A DNA stretch of 64,000 nucleotides from Synechococcus sp. UW105 (GCF_900473935.1 NZ_UCNN01000013.1:16697-80696); one strand, 5' to 3'. Numbered from the stretch's first letter, positions 7,434-20,760 are shown. Notes: generated by a model from the sequence alone, not told the origin. Program-made: numbers and translations.

Positions 7434-9280
7434 ACTGGCAGCGATCATTGCGCCGTGGATTTCCCTACTTGTTGGCCTCAGCTCTCCTCATGGCACTGCA
7501 ACAGTCACCGGTGGTGGAAACGGCCAACCTGCTGATCTATGACCTGGCCATCAGCTGGCGGCATCAAAACAACGAACAAGCAGCCGAAGACCTGCCATGG
7601 CCAATCACCATCGTTGGGATCAACGAAGACGACCTCAAGGACTACGGCTGGCCCCTCGATGACAACCTCCTCTGCACCGCGTTGCAACGCCTTGATGGTC
7701 TTGGGGCGGCGGCCATCGGCCTGGATCTCTATCGGGATCAGGCCAAACCTTGCCTCCAGGAGGAGATCAAACGCAATCCCCGTCTGATCTCGATTCGCAA
7801 TGAGGCCGCCAACATCGCCGCAATCCCGAGAGCCCCTGCGCAGCAACAAGCCTTCAACGATCTCCTCATGGATTCGGATCGGGTGGTCCGCCGCGATCTG
7901 ATGCATGTCGGCAAGCAAGAGGAGGCGATCCGCTCTCTTCCCCTCCGCCTCCTGGAAACGGCGCAGCAGATGCCCGGTCTGGATCAACGTCTCGAGCAAA
8001 TGGCTGACCACCACTGGCTGACTGAGCAGTCAGGCGGCTATCAGAACAACGACACAGACGGCTACCAGACCATGCTTCCGATCTATCCCCCCGGCCGTTA
8101 TCCCAGCCTGGCGCTGCGGGACGTGATGGAGAACACCGTTGAAGAAGACATGATCCGCGGCAGAGTCGTGCTGATCGGCTACGTGGCTCGTTCGCTGCGC
8201 GATCTGTTCGAAATCCCCCACAGCCGCTTCGACCACAGCTCACAGTTCTTTGAGGTGCCTGGCGTTGAGCTCCATGGCCAACGATTGGAGGCGCTGCAGC
8301 GTCTACTGCAGAACCAAGCCCCACAGATCACTGCCGCCACAGGCTGGCAAAGGCTGATGCTGATGCTGGCGATGGGGGTTGTGGGAATTCTGATCGCCGA
8401 ACGACCGACACGGATCCGCCGCAGCGTTTTGCTGCTGTCAGCGACAGCAGCCCTGCTCAGCGCAGGCGTGTTTGTCTTGACACTGGAGGGCATCTGGATC
8501 GGACTGACCATGCCCCTCTCTGGCCTGGTCCTGATCGGCGGCAGCGGCATCCTTGGACGCGGTGTACAGAGTCAACGCCATCAACAGGAAATGCGACGCC
8601 TACTCGGCCAGACCAGTTCACCTGCAGTGGCACAACAACTGTGGGATCACCGTGAAGATCTGATCAAAGACGGACGCTTTGAAGGACGTGAGCAATACGT
8701 CACGGTGCTCTTCACCGATACCTGCAACTTCACCGGTGTGAGCGAACAGCTCAGTCCATCAGCGCTCATGCAATGGCTCAACCGAGGCATCGGCATCAGC
8801 GTCAATGCGGTCACCAGTCGCAGCGGCATGGTGAATAAATTCACCGGTGACGGCATGCTTGCAGTGTTCGGCGCACCCGTTTCAAACGGCATGGTGATCG
8901 ATGCTGACCACGCCGTTGCCGCAGCCATCGACATCCAGCAGCGGATCACCGCCCTCAACACAGCCCTGAAAAAGGAAGGATGCCCATGCCTGCGGATGCG
9001 GATCGGCATCCATTCAGGCCCAGTGCTGACAGGCTCGCTCGGCAGCAGTGAGCGGCTGGAATATGCCGTGATCGGCGACACGGTGAACTGCGCTTCGCGC
9101 CTGGAGAGCCTTCAAAAAGAGCGGCAAGACGGCGTTGTGCGGGTGTTGCTCTCGGCCGAAACACACTCGCTTCTGCATGGTCTGCCTGATCAGACCAAAG
9201 CTGAGCCCTGGGGAGCCATCAGCGTCAAAGGCCGACAAGAACCACTCGAAGTGATTGAACTCAAAAGCACTGCACCGTAA
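7430..9280 (+). CDS. CHASE2-domain class III adenylate cyclase
   Basis: About 616 residues. An N-terminal membrane anchor is followed by an extracytoplasmic CHASE2 sensor (about residues 25-300), three transmembrane helices (about 305-375) and a class III cyclase domain (about 415-600). Both metal aspartates are present (LFTDTCNFTG and FTGDGMLAVFG). The lysine in NKFTGDG and the aspartate in AVIGDTVNCASRLE are the ATP-specifying pair, so this should make cAMP rather than cGMP. The ATG at 7430 overlaps the preceding stop; a GTG at 7421 is also possible. Its stop region overlaps by 20 bases the end of the convergent DUF928 gene. The signal sensed by CHASE2 is unknown. Confidence 0.92.
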   Translation: MNWQRSLRRGFPYLLASALLMALQQSPVVETANLLIYDLAISWRHQNNEQAAEDLPWPITIVGINEDDLKDYGWPLDDNLLCTALQRLDGLGAAAIGLDLYRDQAKPCLQEEIKRNPRLISIRNEAANIAAIPRAPAQQQAFNDLLMDSDRVVRRDLMHVGKQEEAIRSLPLRLLETAQQMPGLDQRLEQMADHHWLTEQSGGYQNNDTDGYQTMLPIYPPGRYPSLALRDVMENTVEEDMIRGRVVLIGYVARSLRDLFEIPHSRFDHSSQFFEVPGVELHGQRLEALQRLLQNQAPQITAATGWQRLMLMLAMGVVGILIAERPTRIRRSVLLLSATAALLSAGVFVLTLEGIWIGLTMPLSGLVLIGGSGILGRGVQSQRHQQEMRRLLGQTSSPAVAQQLWDHREDLIKDGRFEGREQYVTVLFTDTCNFTGVSEQLSPSALMQWLNRGIGISVNAVTSRSGMVNKFTGDGMLAVFGAPVSNGMVIDADHAVAAAIDIQQRITALNTALKKEGCPCLRMRIGIHSGPVLTGSLGSSERLEYAVIGDTVNCASRLESLQKERQDGVVRVLLSAETHSLLHGLPDQTKAEPWGAISVKGRQEPLEVIELKSTAP

Positions 9281-9905
9281 CGGTTTGGGGCCATGAAGCA
9301 TCAATCACCTCATCGCCAAAATTGAGAGCTGCCTGCAACCGAGACAAGGTTGTGGAACCTCCACAAGCGGATTGGAGAGCGGTTAAATATTGGCGAATGC
9401 TCTGATCCTGCTGTTCCCCCTCCTGCACCAGCAAACTCAAGGCCGGTGGGGCAGATGCAGTAATGAAACCGAATTCATCATCACCACTGTCAGCGCCGCA
9501 GCGATAGGACGACTCCCACAGCAATGGCCTCGAGGAAGCCGGGAGACTGATCAGAACTAAGCGGTTGACAGCAGCAGGCAGTTCCCGTTCAAGCACCGGA
9601 GGCGCAGCTGCATCGACGCTGCCGTCTGCACGAGCGGAACGCAGAGTCACCTCCAGGGGCTGGGGATCGGGCGACGGACCCTCCAGCAAAGCGATCAGAG
9701 ACGAATCGCCAGGAGCAAAGACACTGGAAGCAGGCACCAAATGCACAAGTGGCCGAGCTGCACACTCACCACGGGTACCTCCGCCGATTCGCCGTCCCGG
9801 AAAGGAGTTTCGGGATGCAGCTTGCAGCGCCGGCATCGAAGCGGCCACCATCACAATGCTCAGCAACGATGTGGCCAGAAGAGAGGAGGGATCAAAGCGT
9901 GCCAT
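9261..9905 (-). CDS. DUF928-type exported protein
   Basis: A 214-residue protein with an N-terminal signal peptide (SLLATSLLSIVMVAASMPAL, cleavage expected near AASR). The mature part opens with a RRIGGGTRGEC-like segment and LVPASSVFAPGDSS, the hallmark of the cyanobacterial DUF928 family. Several cysteines (in RGEC, YRCGAD, SACGG, VQCF) could form disulfides in the periplasm. No enzyme activity is known for the family. It ends inside the convergent cyclase gene and is preceded by a perfect CRP-type palindrome about 95 bases upstream. It lies downstream of, and in the same orientation as, the CHAT exoprotein gene, so an envelope function linked to that secretion system is plausible. Confidence 0.7.
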   Translation of the reverse strand: MARFDPSSLLATSLLSIVMVAASMPALQAASRNSFPGRRIGGGTRGECAARPLVHLVPASSVFAPGDSSLIALLEGPSPDPQPLEVTLRSARADGSVDAAAPPVLERELPAAVNRLVLISLPASSRPLLWESSYRCGADSGDDEFGFITASAPPALSLLVQEGEQQDQSIRQYLTALQSACGGSTTLSRLQAALNFGDEVIDASWPQTVTVQCF

Positions 9906-9985
9906 CGAAGACTGTGCTCCTGCACGGGGGGGTTGAGTGGCTCCAGCTTGACGCCCTCAATCAACAAAAGGCTTGAGGTAGGTCA

Positions 9986-10017
9986 CTGATTGCTGTGATC
10001 TCGATCACAGCAATCAG
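9986..10017. promoter_or_regulatory. Perfect inverted repeat containing a CRP-type operator
   Basis: Two 15-base arms (CTGATTGCTGTGATC and its exact complement) are separated by only TC. The centre contains TGTGA-N6-TCACA (9994-10009), the consensus bound by CRP and the cyanobacterial SyCRP1. The site is centred about 96 bases upstream of the DUF928 start at 9905 and just past the stop of the CHAT exoprotein gene. No T-run follows on either strand, which argues against a simple terminator. Confidence 0.6.
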
Positions 10018-10031
10018 GCCATCAGCTCAAT

Positions 10032-14039
<4,008 letters not shown>

Positions 14040-14077
14040 CTACAGGCAGCGCTTGTGTTGCTGCATGAGAACGCTAG

Positions 14078-15832
14078 ATGAATTTTTCTCAGACAACTTT
14101 AAAGTTTGCGCGAGTAACAAGCGCCGAATCAATGCTGCTTCTGCTGGCGCAACTGGTGGCCCCTCCACTGCAACCAGGTCCCGCCAGAGTGCCCGATCCG
14201 GCCCCCCACGAACGACCACGCCAGAGCACACCAGATAGCAGCACTGATGACGAAGGGATCACCATCAGCCCAGATGCGATGCCGCAGGGCCAAGAGGAGG
14301 TGGTTCCGCCAGAAGCAAGCTCGGGTTCACTGACCTCTCCCTTACCTCTGATCAATGGCGAGACTCCCTACACCTCCACTGAACTGAATCAACTGCTGCG
14401 GGAGTGCAGTCAATCGGCCAGTGCCAACGACCAGCTCAAACGCTGCGCAGAAAGCCTGACTGGAGGGCTCCAACAAGACGGCTATGTGAATTCGCGGGTG
14501 TACATCGAGCGCGAGCCTGCCCCCGGACAACTGACGGTGGTGATGGGCCGTCTGGTCGAATTGCAGATCAACAGCGACGACCAACGCCTCGAGCAAAGAG
14601 TGCGTCGGCGTCTCAGCAACTTGGTAGGCCAAACCCTCCACCTGCCCAGCCTTCAACGCCAGCTGCGTCAGTTGAAGCAACGCTCTGTTGTCAGCAGTGT
14701 CTCAGGCAGCCTCGGCAAACTGGGTAGCGACCCCACCCAGGCGGTGCTCACCCTCACCGTCACCCCCGCCAGCCATCCCTGGCGTGGCGATCTGAGCCTG
14801 CGCAACGATGGCAACGCCGGCAGCGGTGAATGGCGAGCGCTAGCCGTGCTCCAGAAGCCGGAACTACTCGGGGAAGGAGACCTGCTGCAGATTTACGGCG
14901 AACTGAATGCTGATGGTGATCCAGAACTAGGGGCGAGCATCGGCTCCCTCAGCTACACCATCCCTTTGGGGGAGTCCGTCAGTCTCACCGGATCCTTCGG
15001 AGCCAGTCGCCGCAATCTCGTGGAGGCCCGTCAACCCGCCCACGGGCTCAGCTTCCGTCAATACCAGGGTCTGGCACAACTGCAATGGACCTTCGCCGAT
15101 TCTGGGGATCAAACCTGGTATGCCCTGGCCGGACTCAGTGCCAACCGCAACGACAGCTACCTCGATGGCCAGTCCTTTCCCCTGATCATCGGTGGCGGCC
15201 CGGACGGTGACCTGAGCACGGGCTATCTACGCATCGGCCTCGGCCATGCGGGCAGCAACGCCAACCTCGGTTGGTCAGGTCAGATCTATGGGCTACAAGG
15301 CATCGCCGGCTTCAGCAGTTCGGAAGAGCTGCATGAGCTCTCCTTTTATGGCGTCACCCCGGGTGAATCACGCGCACTGGGAGGAATCGTCTCCGCTGGC
15401 TGGCGGATTGATCCCAAGCTGCAGCTCAATGTGCGCGCCGCTGGCCAGGTGGCCTTCAACGAACTCACCAGCGACATGGGTTTTGCCCTCGGCAGTGATG
15501 TGGGCCTGAAAGGCTTACCCGGAACACTGATCAGCGGAGACAATGGCTGGCTCAGCACCGGCGAGCTGAACTGGACCTTCTGGCAGCAGAACGACAATGC
15601 CCTGCAGCTGGTGCCATTTATCGGTGTGGGGGGGATCCAGACCACCCGGGCCAAGGTGAGCATCCACGACACGATCGGGACAGGGGGCATCCTGCTGCGT
15701 TGGCTGCATGGGCAGCACTGGTCTGTGGAGCTTGGATGGAACGACCAGTTCCACGCCGACAACAACGCAGGCTTCTGGAAAGACTGGCTACTTGGCAGTG
15801 GCGCCTATGGCAAGGTCCGCTACCGCTTCTGA
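14078..15832 (+). CDS. TpsB-type outer-membrane transporter (ShlB/FhaC family)
   Basis: About 584 residues: an N-terminal export segment and proline-rich linker (residues 1-95), POTRA-like domains (about 95-240; LQQDGYVNSRVYIEREPAPG, QRVRRRLSNLVGQTL) and a 16-strand-type beta-barrel to the C-terminus, ending in GAYGKVRYRF with the terminal aromatic typical of outer-membrane proteins. TpsB proteins export a TpsA partner through the outer membrane. The obvious partner is the divergent CHAT exoprotein starting 38 bases away. The true start may be the ATG at 14132 (MLLLLAQLV), which begins directly with the hydrophobic segment. Confidence 0.88.
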   Translation: MNFSQTTLKFARVTSAESMLLLLAQLVAPPLQPGPARVPDPAPHERPRQSTPDSSTDDEGITISPDAMPQGQEEVVPPEASSGSLTSPLPLINGETPYTSTELNQLLRECSQSASANDQLKRCAESLTGGLQQDGYVNSRVYIEREPAPGQLTVVMGRLVELQINSDDQRLEQRVRRRLSNLVGQTLHLPSLQRQLRQLKQRSVVSSVSGSLGKLGSDPTQAVLTLTVTPASHPWRGDLSLRNDGNAGSGEWRALAVLQKPELLGEGDLLQIYGELNADGDPELGASIGSLSYTIPLGESVSLTGSFGASRRNLVEARQPAHGLSFRQYQGLAQLQWTFADSGDQTWYALAGLSANRNDSYLDGQSFPLIIGGGPDGDLSTGYLRIGLGHAGSNANLGWSGQIYGLQGIAGFSSSEELHELSFYGVTPGESRALGGIVSAGWRIDPKLQLNVRAAGQVAFNELTSDMGFALGSDVGLKGLPGTLISGDNGWLSTGELNWTFWQQNDNALQLVPFIGVGGIQTTRAKVSIHDTIGTGGILLRWLHGQHWSVELGWNDQFHADNNAGFWKDWLLGSGAYGKVRYRF

Positions 15833-15839
15833 GCCTGAG

Positions 15840-16529
15840 TCAAAGCAGCAACCCGCGCTTCTCCAAGGGCTGTAGGTCGGCCAGGCGTAGGCGACCGGAC
15901 TCCTCACTCACGGTTCCGCGGCTGCGCAGCTTGCTCAGGGTGCGAGAGGCGGTTTCCCGAGCCAGGCCGGCAATCAGAGCAATTTCCAGCTGCGCCAGAT
16001 CAGGAATCGGCGCTTGAGGATCGTTATCCGCAGAACTCTTGCGTGCCAGATAGGCCAGCGCATCCAGCAGCCGGGTGGTCGCATCGGCTGTCTGGAGAGC
16101 AAAACGTCGGTTGAGATCCCGCAGCCTGGAGGCTTCCAGCTTGGCGAGAGCCAGCGCAAAACCAGCCTGCTTATCAAGCAAAGCTGCAAAAGGGGGAACT
16201 CTCAACTTCACCAGCCGAAGCGGTGTGAGCGCCACCACATCAGCCGAACGGGCATCACCATCGAGCGCTGCCATCTCGCCAAACACGTCTCCGGCACCCA
16301 GGAGCGACATCACCACTTCATCACCATCGGAGGTGTAGGTGCGCACCTTCGCCAAGCCATCACAAAGCAGAAAAAGCGACTCTCCCCAGTCCTGTTCCAT
16401 CACGATCACCTGATCGGCCTGATGGGAGGATTCCCTGTGTCGATCAAGGATCTGATCAAGCTGATCGGGCTCCAAGCTTTCAAACAGGGAGATGGCCTGC
16501 AGATCGTCGCGGCTAAGCATGGTCGTCAT
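15840..16529 (-). CDS. Crp/Fnr-family transcriptional regulator
   Basis: A 229-residue regulator. Residues about 15-130 are a cNMP-binding domain with the cassette FGEMAALDGDARSADVVAL. Residues about 150-225 hold the dimer helix and a winged helix-turn-helix (LEIALIAGLARETASRTLSKL, with the recognition helix ETASRTLSKLRSRG). The cassette has Glu and an Arg near the positions that bind cAMP in Crp, but the match is imperfect, so another ligand cannot be excluded. Its start overlaps the stop of the upstream DUF3307 gene (ATGA). A perfect CRP-type site at 9986-10017 is a candidate target. It is not NtcA, judging by the recognition helix. Confidence 0.88.
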   Translation of the reverse strand: MTTMLSRDDLQAISLFESLEPDQLDQILDRHRESSHQADQVIVMEQDWGESLFLLCDGLAKVRTYTSDGDEVVMSLLGAGDVFGEMAALDGDARSADVVALTPLRLVKLRVPPFAALLDKQAGFALALAKLEASRLRDLNRRFALQTADATTRLLDALAYLARKSSADNDPQAPIPDLAQLEIALIAGLARETASRTLSKLRSRGTVSEESGRLRLADLQPLEKRGLLL

Positions 16530-16822
16530 GTTTGGATCGAAACCATCAGGACCACCCAGAGCAGCTTGCAGGCGAGGTGAAGACCCTGATCAAGAGCGAG
16601 GGAAAAACGAAATCTCCCCTTGCACCAATCGATGATCGCGTGCAGAACCATTTCCGCCAACCCAAGAACCGCAACTCCTGTGAGTAGTGCAACCGCTAGC
16701 CCATGGGTTGCGGCATGGGCAGTGAGCCACCAGCGCCAGTTCAGGGTGACGTCACCACCGGCAATCTTTTCGCGAGCCATGCGATCGGTCTGCAGCACAA
16801 AGTCGCAGACGAAGTGGCCCAT
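16526..16822 (-). CDS. DUF3307 family membrane protein
   Basis: A 98-residue protein with three or four hydrophobic helices. The N-terminal GHFVCDFVLQTDRMA and the internal AHAATHGLAVALL and LHAIIDWCKGR are characteristic of DUF3307, whose function is unknown. The frame stays open about 19 codons above the ATG at 16822 and encodes a hydrophobic NVIAALNLLILLG that resembles the usual family N-terminus, but it has no ATG, GTG or TTG, so a rare start codon is possible. It overlaps the Crp-family gene by four bases and is likely its operon partner. Confidence 0.75.
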   Translation of the reverse strand: MGHFVCDFVLQTDRMAREKIAGGDVTLNWRWWLTAHAATHGLAVALLTGVAVLGLAEMVLHAIIDWCKGRFRFSLALDQGLHLACKLLWVVLMVSIQT

Positions 16823-16955
16823 ACCCAGAAGGATCAGCAGGTTGAGTGCTGCGATGACGTTCGCCTCAACACCTCGACTTCAATGACGCTAGGTCAGTTC
16901 TTGCGGCCTGGATCAGCAATGTCGCCCAGCATGGGAAGGGACCGCACACCCAACC

Positions 16956-17534
16956 ATGGGGGGCATTGAGCCACAACTCGAAGAGATCCGCGCCCGGCTG
17001 AGGCAACTGCTGAGCACGCACCACAGCCAGCTGCAACCGGAAACTCACACCCACGCAACAGACGACATTGTGATCAAACAAGGAGCACCCGCCGAACGGG
17101 TGTTTCTTGTGAGCAGTGGCGTGCTGGCGGTGGAGCACATCGAAGCAGGCAAACCAGCGCGCGTGCTCGCTCTGGTTCGAGAGGGCGACATCCTTGGAGA
17201 AATGGGATTATTCGGCGACAACCGTTACAGCGCTCAAGTCCGGGTTGAGGAGGGTCCCGCCAGCCTGCTGGCAGCCCGCAGTGACGACCTGCTCCAGGCT
17301 CTGTTGTTCGATACGGAATTGGTGCTGGAAATGCTGGCCCTCAGCGGGGCGCGCTGTCGCCAGGCCAACCACAACCAGGCCCTGCTACTCGATGCCATTC
17401 AGGCCCTGAGCACCAACGACAGTGCCGAACTGCAACGCTGCTGCTGCATCCTGGGCGAAAGCTCCGGCAGCCTGGCCAGCGCCGCCAAGCAGTTGGAGCT
17501 GATCCAGCAAAGGACGATGACACCGCAGCCCTGA
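16956..17534 (+). CDS. Small cyclic-nucleotide-binding domain protein
   Basis: A 192-residue protein without a DNA-binding domain. Residues about 30-125 are Crp-like (DIVIKQGAPAERVFLVSSGV, REGDILGEMGLFGDNRYSAQ). The C-terminal part is helical, with a cluster of three cysteines (QRCCCILGE). It could act as a cNMP sensor that binds a partner protein, but nothing in the sequence shows which. It begins 83 bases beyond the divergent DUF3307 gene and ends facing alaS. It is the fourth cNMP-binding protein within 15 kb. Confidence 0.75.
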   Translation: MGGIEPQLEEIRARLRQLLSTHHSQLQPETHTHATDDIVIKQGAPAERVFLVSSGVLAVEHIEAGKPARVLALVREGDILGEMGLFGDNRYSAQVRVEEGPASLLAARSDDLLQALLFDTELVLEMLALSGARCRQANHNQALLLDAIQALSTNDSAELQRCCCILGESSGSLASAAKQLELIQQRTMTPQP

Positions 17535-17602
17535 TGACAAGGCCTGCAGCAGACCAGCCACGAACAGACGGTGTCCGATGGGTCGTCTGTTGCCATCCAG
17601 AT

Positions 17603-20281
17603 TCAGGTCAACGCCGTGGTCAGTTGCTCCCGGGCTGCCTCAAGGGCCCCATCCAAGGCCGCCCCGTCGCGACCACCGGCCTGGGCCAGGTTCGGGCGAC
17701 CGCCGCCGCCACCGCCGCATTGCTTGGCAATCGCTCCGATGAACTTGCCGGCCTGCTGCCCCTTCGCGATCACCACCTTGCCGAAGGCAGCCACCAAAAT
17801 GACCTTGCCAAGATCAGCCGGATCGGGGAGGCCACCGATCACCACCGCAGCACCATCCCCCAACTGATCCGCCAAGCTTTGGGCCGCCCCTTGCAGGCCG
17901 GTGCCATCGACCCCATCCAGCCGCTCCACAAGGAGCTGGGCATCTCCAACAGCCACCGCTTGCGCAGCTAGAGCAGCGGATTTGGCCACCGCAAGCTCTG
18001 CTTGAGCAGAGGCGAGCGCTTTAGCGGTGGTTTTGAGCTCCTCCTGAAGCGCTGTCACCCGCTCAACGATCTCGCCGGGTTGCGCCTTGAACCGATCCCC
18101 TAGCTGCTTCACCACCGCATCCCGCTCATTCAGGTAAGCGAGTACGGCAGCTCCGGCCACTGCTTCAATCCGGCGGATCCCTGCAGCCACACCGCTCTCG
18201 GCCACGATCTTGAACAGACCGATTTCTGCGGTATTCGCCACATGGGTGCCGCCGCAAAGCTCCATCGAGACTCCGGGAACATTCACCACGCGAACCACAT
18301 CGGCGTACTTCTCACCAAACATGGCCACGGCCCCAGCCGCCTTGGCCCGCTCAATGGCCATCTCCTCTACCTGCAACGCATGGGCCTCGCTGATCCAGCC
18401 ATTGATCAGCGCTTCAATCTGCTCAAGCTCCGCTGGCTTCACTGCTCGAGGACAGTGGAAATCGAAGCGAAGACGCTCAAAATCCACCAGCGAACCGGCT
18501 TGACCGATGCCGGGGTCGACGACTTGCTTGAGAGCCGCTTGAAGCAGATGGGTGGCGGTGTGATTGGCCTGCGCACGGCGACGACAGGCACGATCCACCT
18601 GACCATGCACCACGTCACCAATCGCAAGGGTGCCCCTGGCCACCCGTCCGCTGTGGACAAACACACTGCGATTGCGACTGACGCCATCGATCTCAACGAT
18701 CAGGCCATTGCCATCTGGGCCATCGCCCACCAGCACACCGCGATCACCAACTTGACCGCCGCCCTCGCCATAAAAGGGGGTGGTATCAAGCACCAGCTGC
18801 ACAGCATCACCAGCAGCGGCCTTCTGAGCCGGAGCTCCGTTCACCACCAGCGCCTGCACGCTGCTGCTCTGCTCCAGTAGCTCATAGCCCTGGAACGTCG
18901 TGGCCTCCAGCTCGGCGGCCACCTGATCAATGGCGTCCTGCAAGGTGAGGTCGATACTCACCGCGGCGGATTTTGCACGCTGGCGCTGCTCCTCCATCGC
19001 CGTTTCAAATCCGGCCAGATCAACCTCCAGCCCATGCTCCTCGGCGATCTCCTGCGTGAGCTCGAGCGGAAAGCCGTAGGTGTCGTAGAGCTCAAAGGCC
19101 TGTGCCCCTTTGATCTGGCTGGGATGAGCAGCGATCAGCTCCGCCAGCAGCTTCTCCCCTCGCTCCAAGGTTTCAAGGAAACGGGCCTCTTCTCTCTGCA
19201 ACTCGGCAAGGATCACATCCCGACGCTCCACGAGCTGGGGATAGGCCTCCTGCATCAAGGCGATCGAGGCTTCCCCCATCGTGGTCAGGAAAGGCTTGCC
19301 AATGCCGACCAAGCGGCCATGGCGCACCACCCGACGGAGCAGCCGCCGCAGGATGTAGCCGCGACCGAGATTACTGGCGGTGACTCCATCACAGATCAAC
19401 TGCACCACAGAACGGCTGTGGTCACCGATCACCTTCAAAGAGGTTTGCCCCTTCCCATCAAGCGCCGTGTAATCAACCCCGGCTAAATCTGCAGCCGTTT
19501 CAATCAGGGGATAGATCAGATCCGTTTCGTAGTTGTTCGGCACGCCCTGAAGGATCTGGGCCATGCGCTCCAGGCCCATGCCAGTGTCGATGTTGCGATT
19601 CGCCAGCGGCGTGAGCGTTCCCTCAGCGTCGCGGTTGTATTGCATAAACACGAGGTTGTAGAACTCGATGAAACGGTCGTCGTCCTCCAGGTCGATGCCG
19701 TCATCACCCAATTCGGGATTGAAGTCGTAATACATCTCCGAACATGGTCCACAGGGCCCGGTTGGACCGGAAGCCCAGAAGTTGTCGGCTTCATCCATGC
19801 GGATGATCCGCTTCGGACTGACACCGACCACATCCCGCCAGATCACCTCTGCCTCATCGTCTTCACGGAAGACACTGACCACCAGATTGCTCGGATCAAG
19901 ACCGAAGACACCGGTACTCAGCTCCCACGCCCACTGGATCGCCTGCTCCTTGAAATAATCGCCAAAGGAGAAGTTCCCGAGCATCTCGAAAAACGTGTGA
20001 TGGCGTGCGGTTCGCCCCACGTTTTCAATGTCATTGGTGCGGATGCACTTCTGACTGCTCGTGGCACAAGGGGCAGGTCGCTCCTGCTGGCCGAGAAAAA
20101 TCGGCTTGAACGGCAGCATGCCCGCAATGGTGAGCAGCACCGTTGGGTCCTCAGGCACCAAAGAGGCACTGGGCATCCGCTTGTGACCCCGCTGCTCAAA
20201 GAAATCGAGAAACGCCGCTCGAATCTCGGCACCGCTGCGGGGACGCGCTGCACCAGAGCGCGACGATCGTGCAACAGCCAT
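17603..20281 (-). CDS. alaS: Alanyl-tRNA synthetase
   Basis: An 892-residue class II synthetase that charges tRNA-Ala. The catalytic domain lies at about residues 20-260 (HHTFFEMLGNFSFGDYFKEQ), the tRNA-recognition region at about 260-460, and the editing domain has the zinc ligands ANHTATHLLQAAL and SMELCGGTHVANT. The C-terminal C-Ala/DHHA1-like domain ends with the glycine-rich CGGGGGGRPNLAQAGG. All motifs expected for a full-length enzyme are present and length is normal. The start at 20281 gives a short basic extension before the conserved domain, as in other marine Synechococcus. It stands alone, convergent with the small cNMP-binding gene. Confidence 0.98.
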   Translation of the reverse strand: MAVARSSRSGAARPRSGAEIRAAFLDFFEQRGHKRMPSASLVPEDPTVLLTIAGMLPFKPIFLGQQERPAPCATSSQKCIRTNDIENVGRTARHHTFFEMLGNFSFGDYFKEQAIQWAWELSTGVFGLDPSNLVVSVFREDDEAEVIWRDVVGVSPKRIIRMDEADNFWASGPTGPCGPCSEMYYDFNPELGDDGIDLEDDDRFIEFYNLVFMQYNRDAEGTLTPLANRNIDTGMGLERMAQILQGVPNNYETDLIYPLIETAADLAGVDYTALDGKGQTSLKVIGDHSRSVVQLICDGVTASNLGRGYILRRLLRRVVRHGRLVGIGKPFLTTMGEASIALMQEAYPQLVERRDVILAELQREEARFLETLERGEKLLAELIAAHPSQIKGAQAFELYDTYGFPLELTQEIAEEHGLEVDLAGFETAMEEQRQRAKSAAVSIDLTLQDAIDQVAAELEATTFQGYELLEQSSSVQALVVNGAPAQKAAAGDAVQLVLDTTPFYGEGGGQVGDRGVLVGDGPDGNGLIVEIDGVSRNRSVFVHSGRVARGTLAIGDVVHGQVDRACRRRAQANHTATHLLQAALKQVVDPGIGQAGSLVDFERLRFDFHCPRAVKPAELEQIEALINGWISEAHALQVEEMAIERAKAAGAVAMFGEKYADVVRVVNVPGVSMELCGGTHVANTAEIGLFKIVAESGVAAGIRRIEAVAGAAVLAYLNERDAVVKQLGDRFKAQPGEIVERVTALQEELKTTAKALASAQAELAVAKSAALAAQAVAVGDAQLLVERLDGVDGTGLQGAAQSLADQLGDGAAVVIGGLPDPADLGKVILVAAFGKVVIAKGQQAGKFIGAIAKQCGGGGGGRPNLAQAGGRDGAALDGALEAAREQLTTALT

Positions 20282-20316
20282 GGCGAATTCAGGCAGGAAA
20301 GTCGGGTCCAGCAGCC

Positions 20317-20760
20317 ATGATCACCCCTGAGCCGCCGCAGACGTTGGCCGCCCCGCTTCCTGACACCACTCAGAGCCCCACCGACGCGCCGGGTCTGAAC
20401 CGTGCCGCCCTGCGCTGGCGGTCGATCAGTTGGGCCCTGACCGCAGGCCTAGCAGCAGGACTGATCGGTCTGCCCTTTGGTGTCGAGATGGCTGTGCGAT
20501 CCAGCGGCTGCGGCCTCTTTTATGGGTTGTTGGCCTTTCATCTTGAACGGGTCGATCCCGAGGACTCCCATCTCCAGGCAGGGCTTGTGGGAGCGATCTG
20601 CGGCGTCCGAAGTCTGGGGATGACCTTGCCTTCTCCTTTCGCCGGGGCAGATGCCCTGGCATCATTAGTGGTGGAACTCCTATTGGCGTGGTTGCCGTTG
20701 ATCGGTAGCGCACTCCTGCTTCACGGAACCCAACGCATGCTGTCCGCGTCGCGGCCATGA
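20317..20760 (+). CDS. Conserved membrane protein of unknown function
   Basis: A 147-residue protein. The proline-rich first 25 residues are followed by hydrophobic segments at about 38-55, 60-80, 90-110 and 118-137. No family is recognised. It starts 35 bases from the divergent alaS start and overlaps the Snf2 helicase start by four bases (ATGA), so it is the first gene of the helicase operon. The overlap suggests translational coupling but not a shared function. Confidence 0.7.
   Translation: MITPEPPQTLAAPLPDTTQSPTDAPGLNRAALRWRSISWALTAGLAAGLIGLPFGVEMAVRSSGCGLFYGLLAFHLERVDPEDSHLQAGLVGAICGVRSLGMTLPSPFAGADALASLVVELLLAWLPLIGSALLLHGTQRMLSASRP

Noticed and set aside
9986..10017. Reading the palindrome as a rho-independent terminator
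   Set aside because: The stem is perfect but no T-run follows on either strand, and the centre is an exact CRP-type site.
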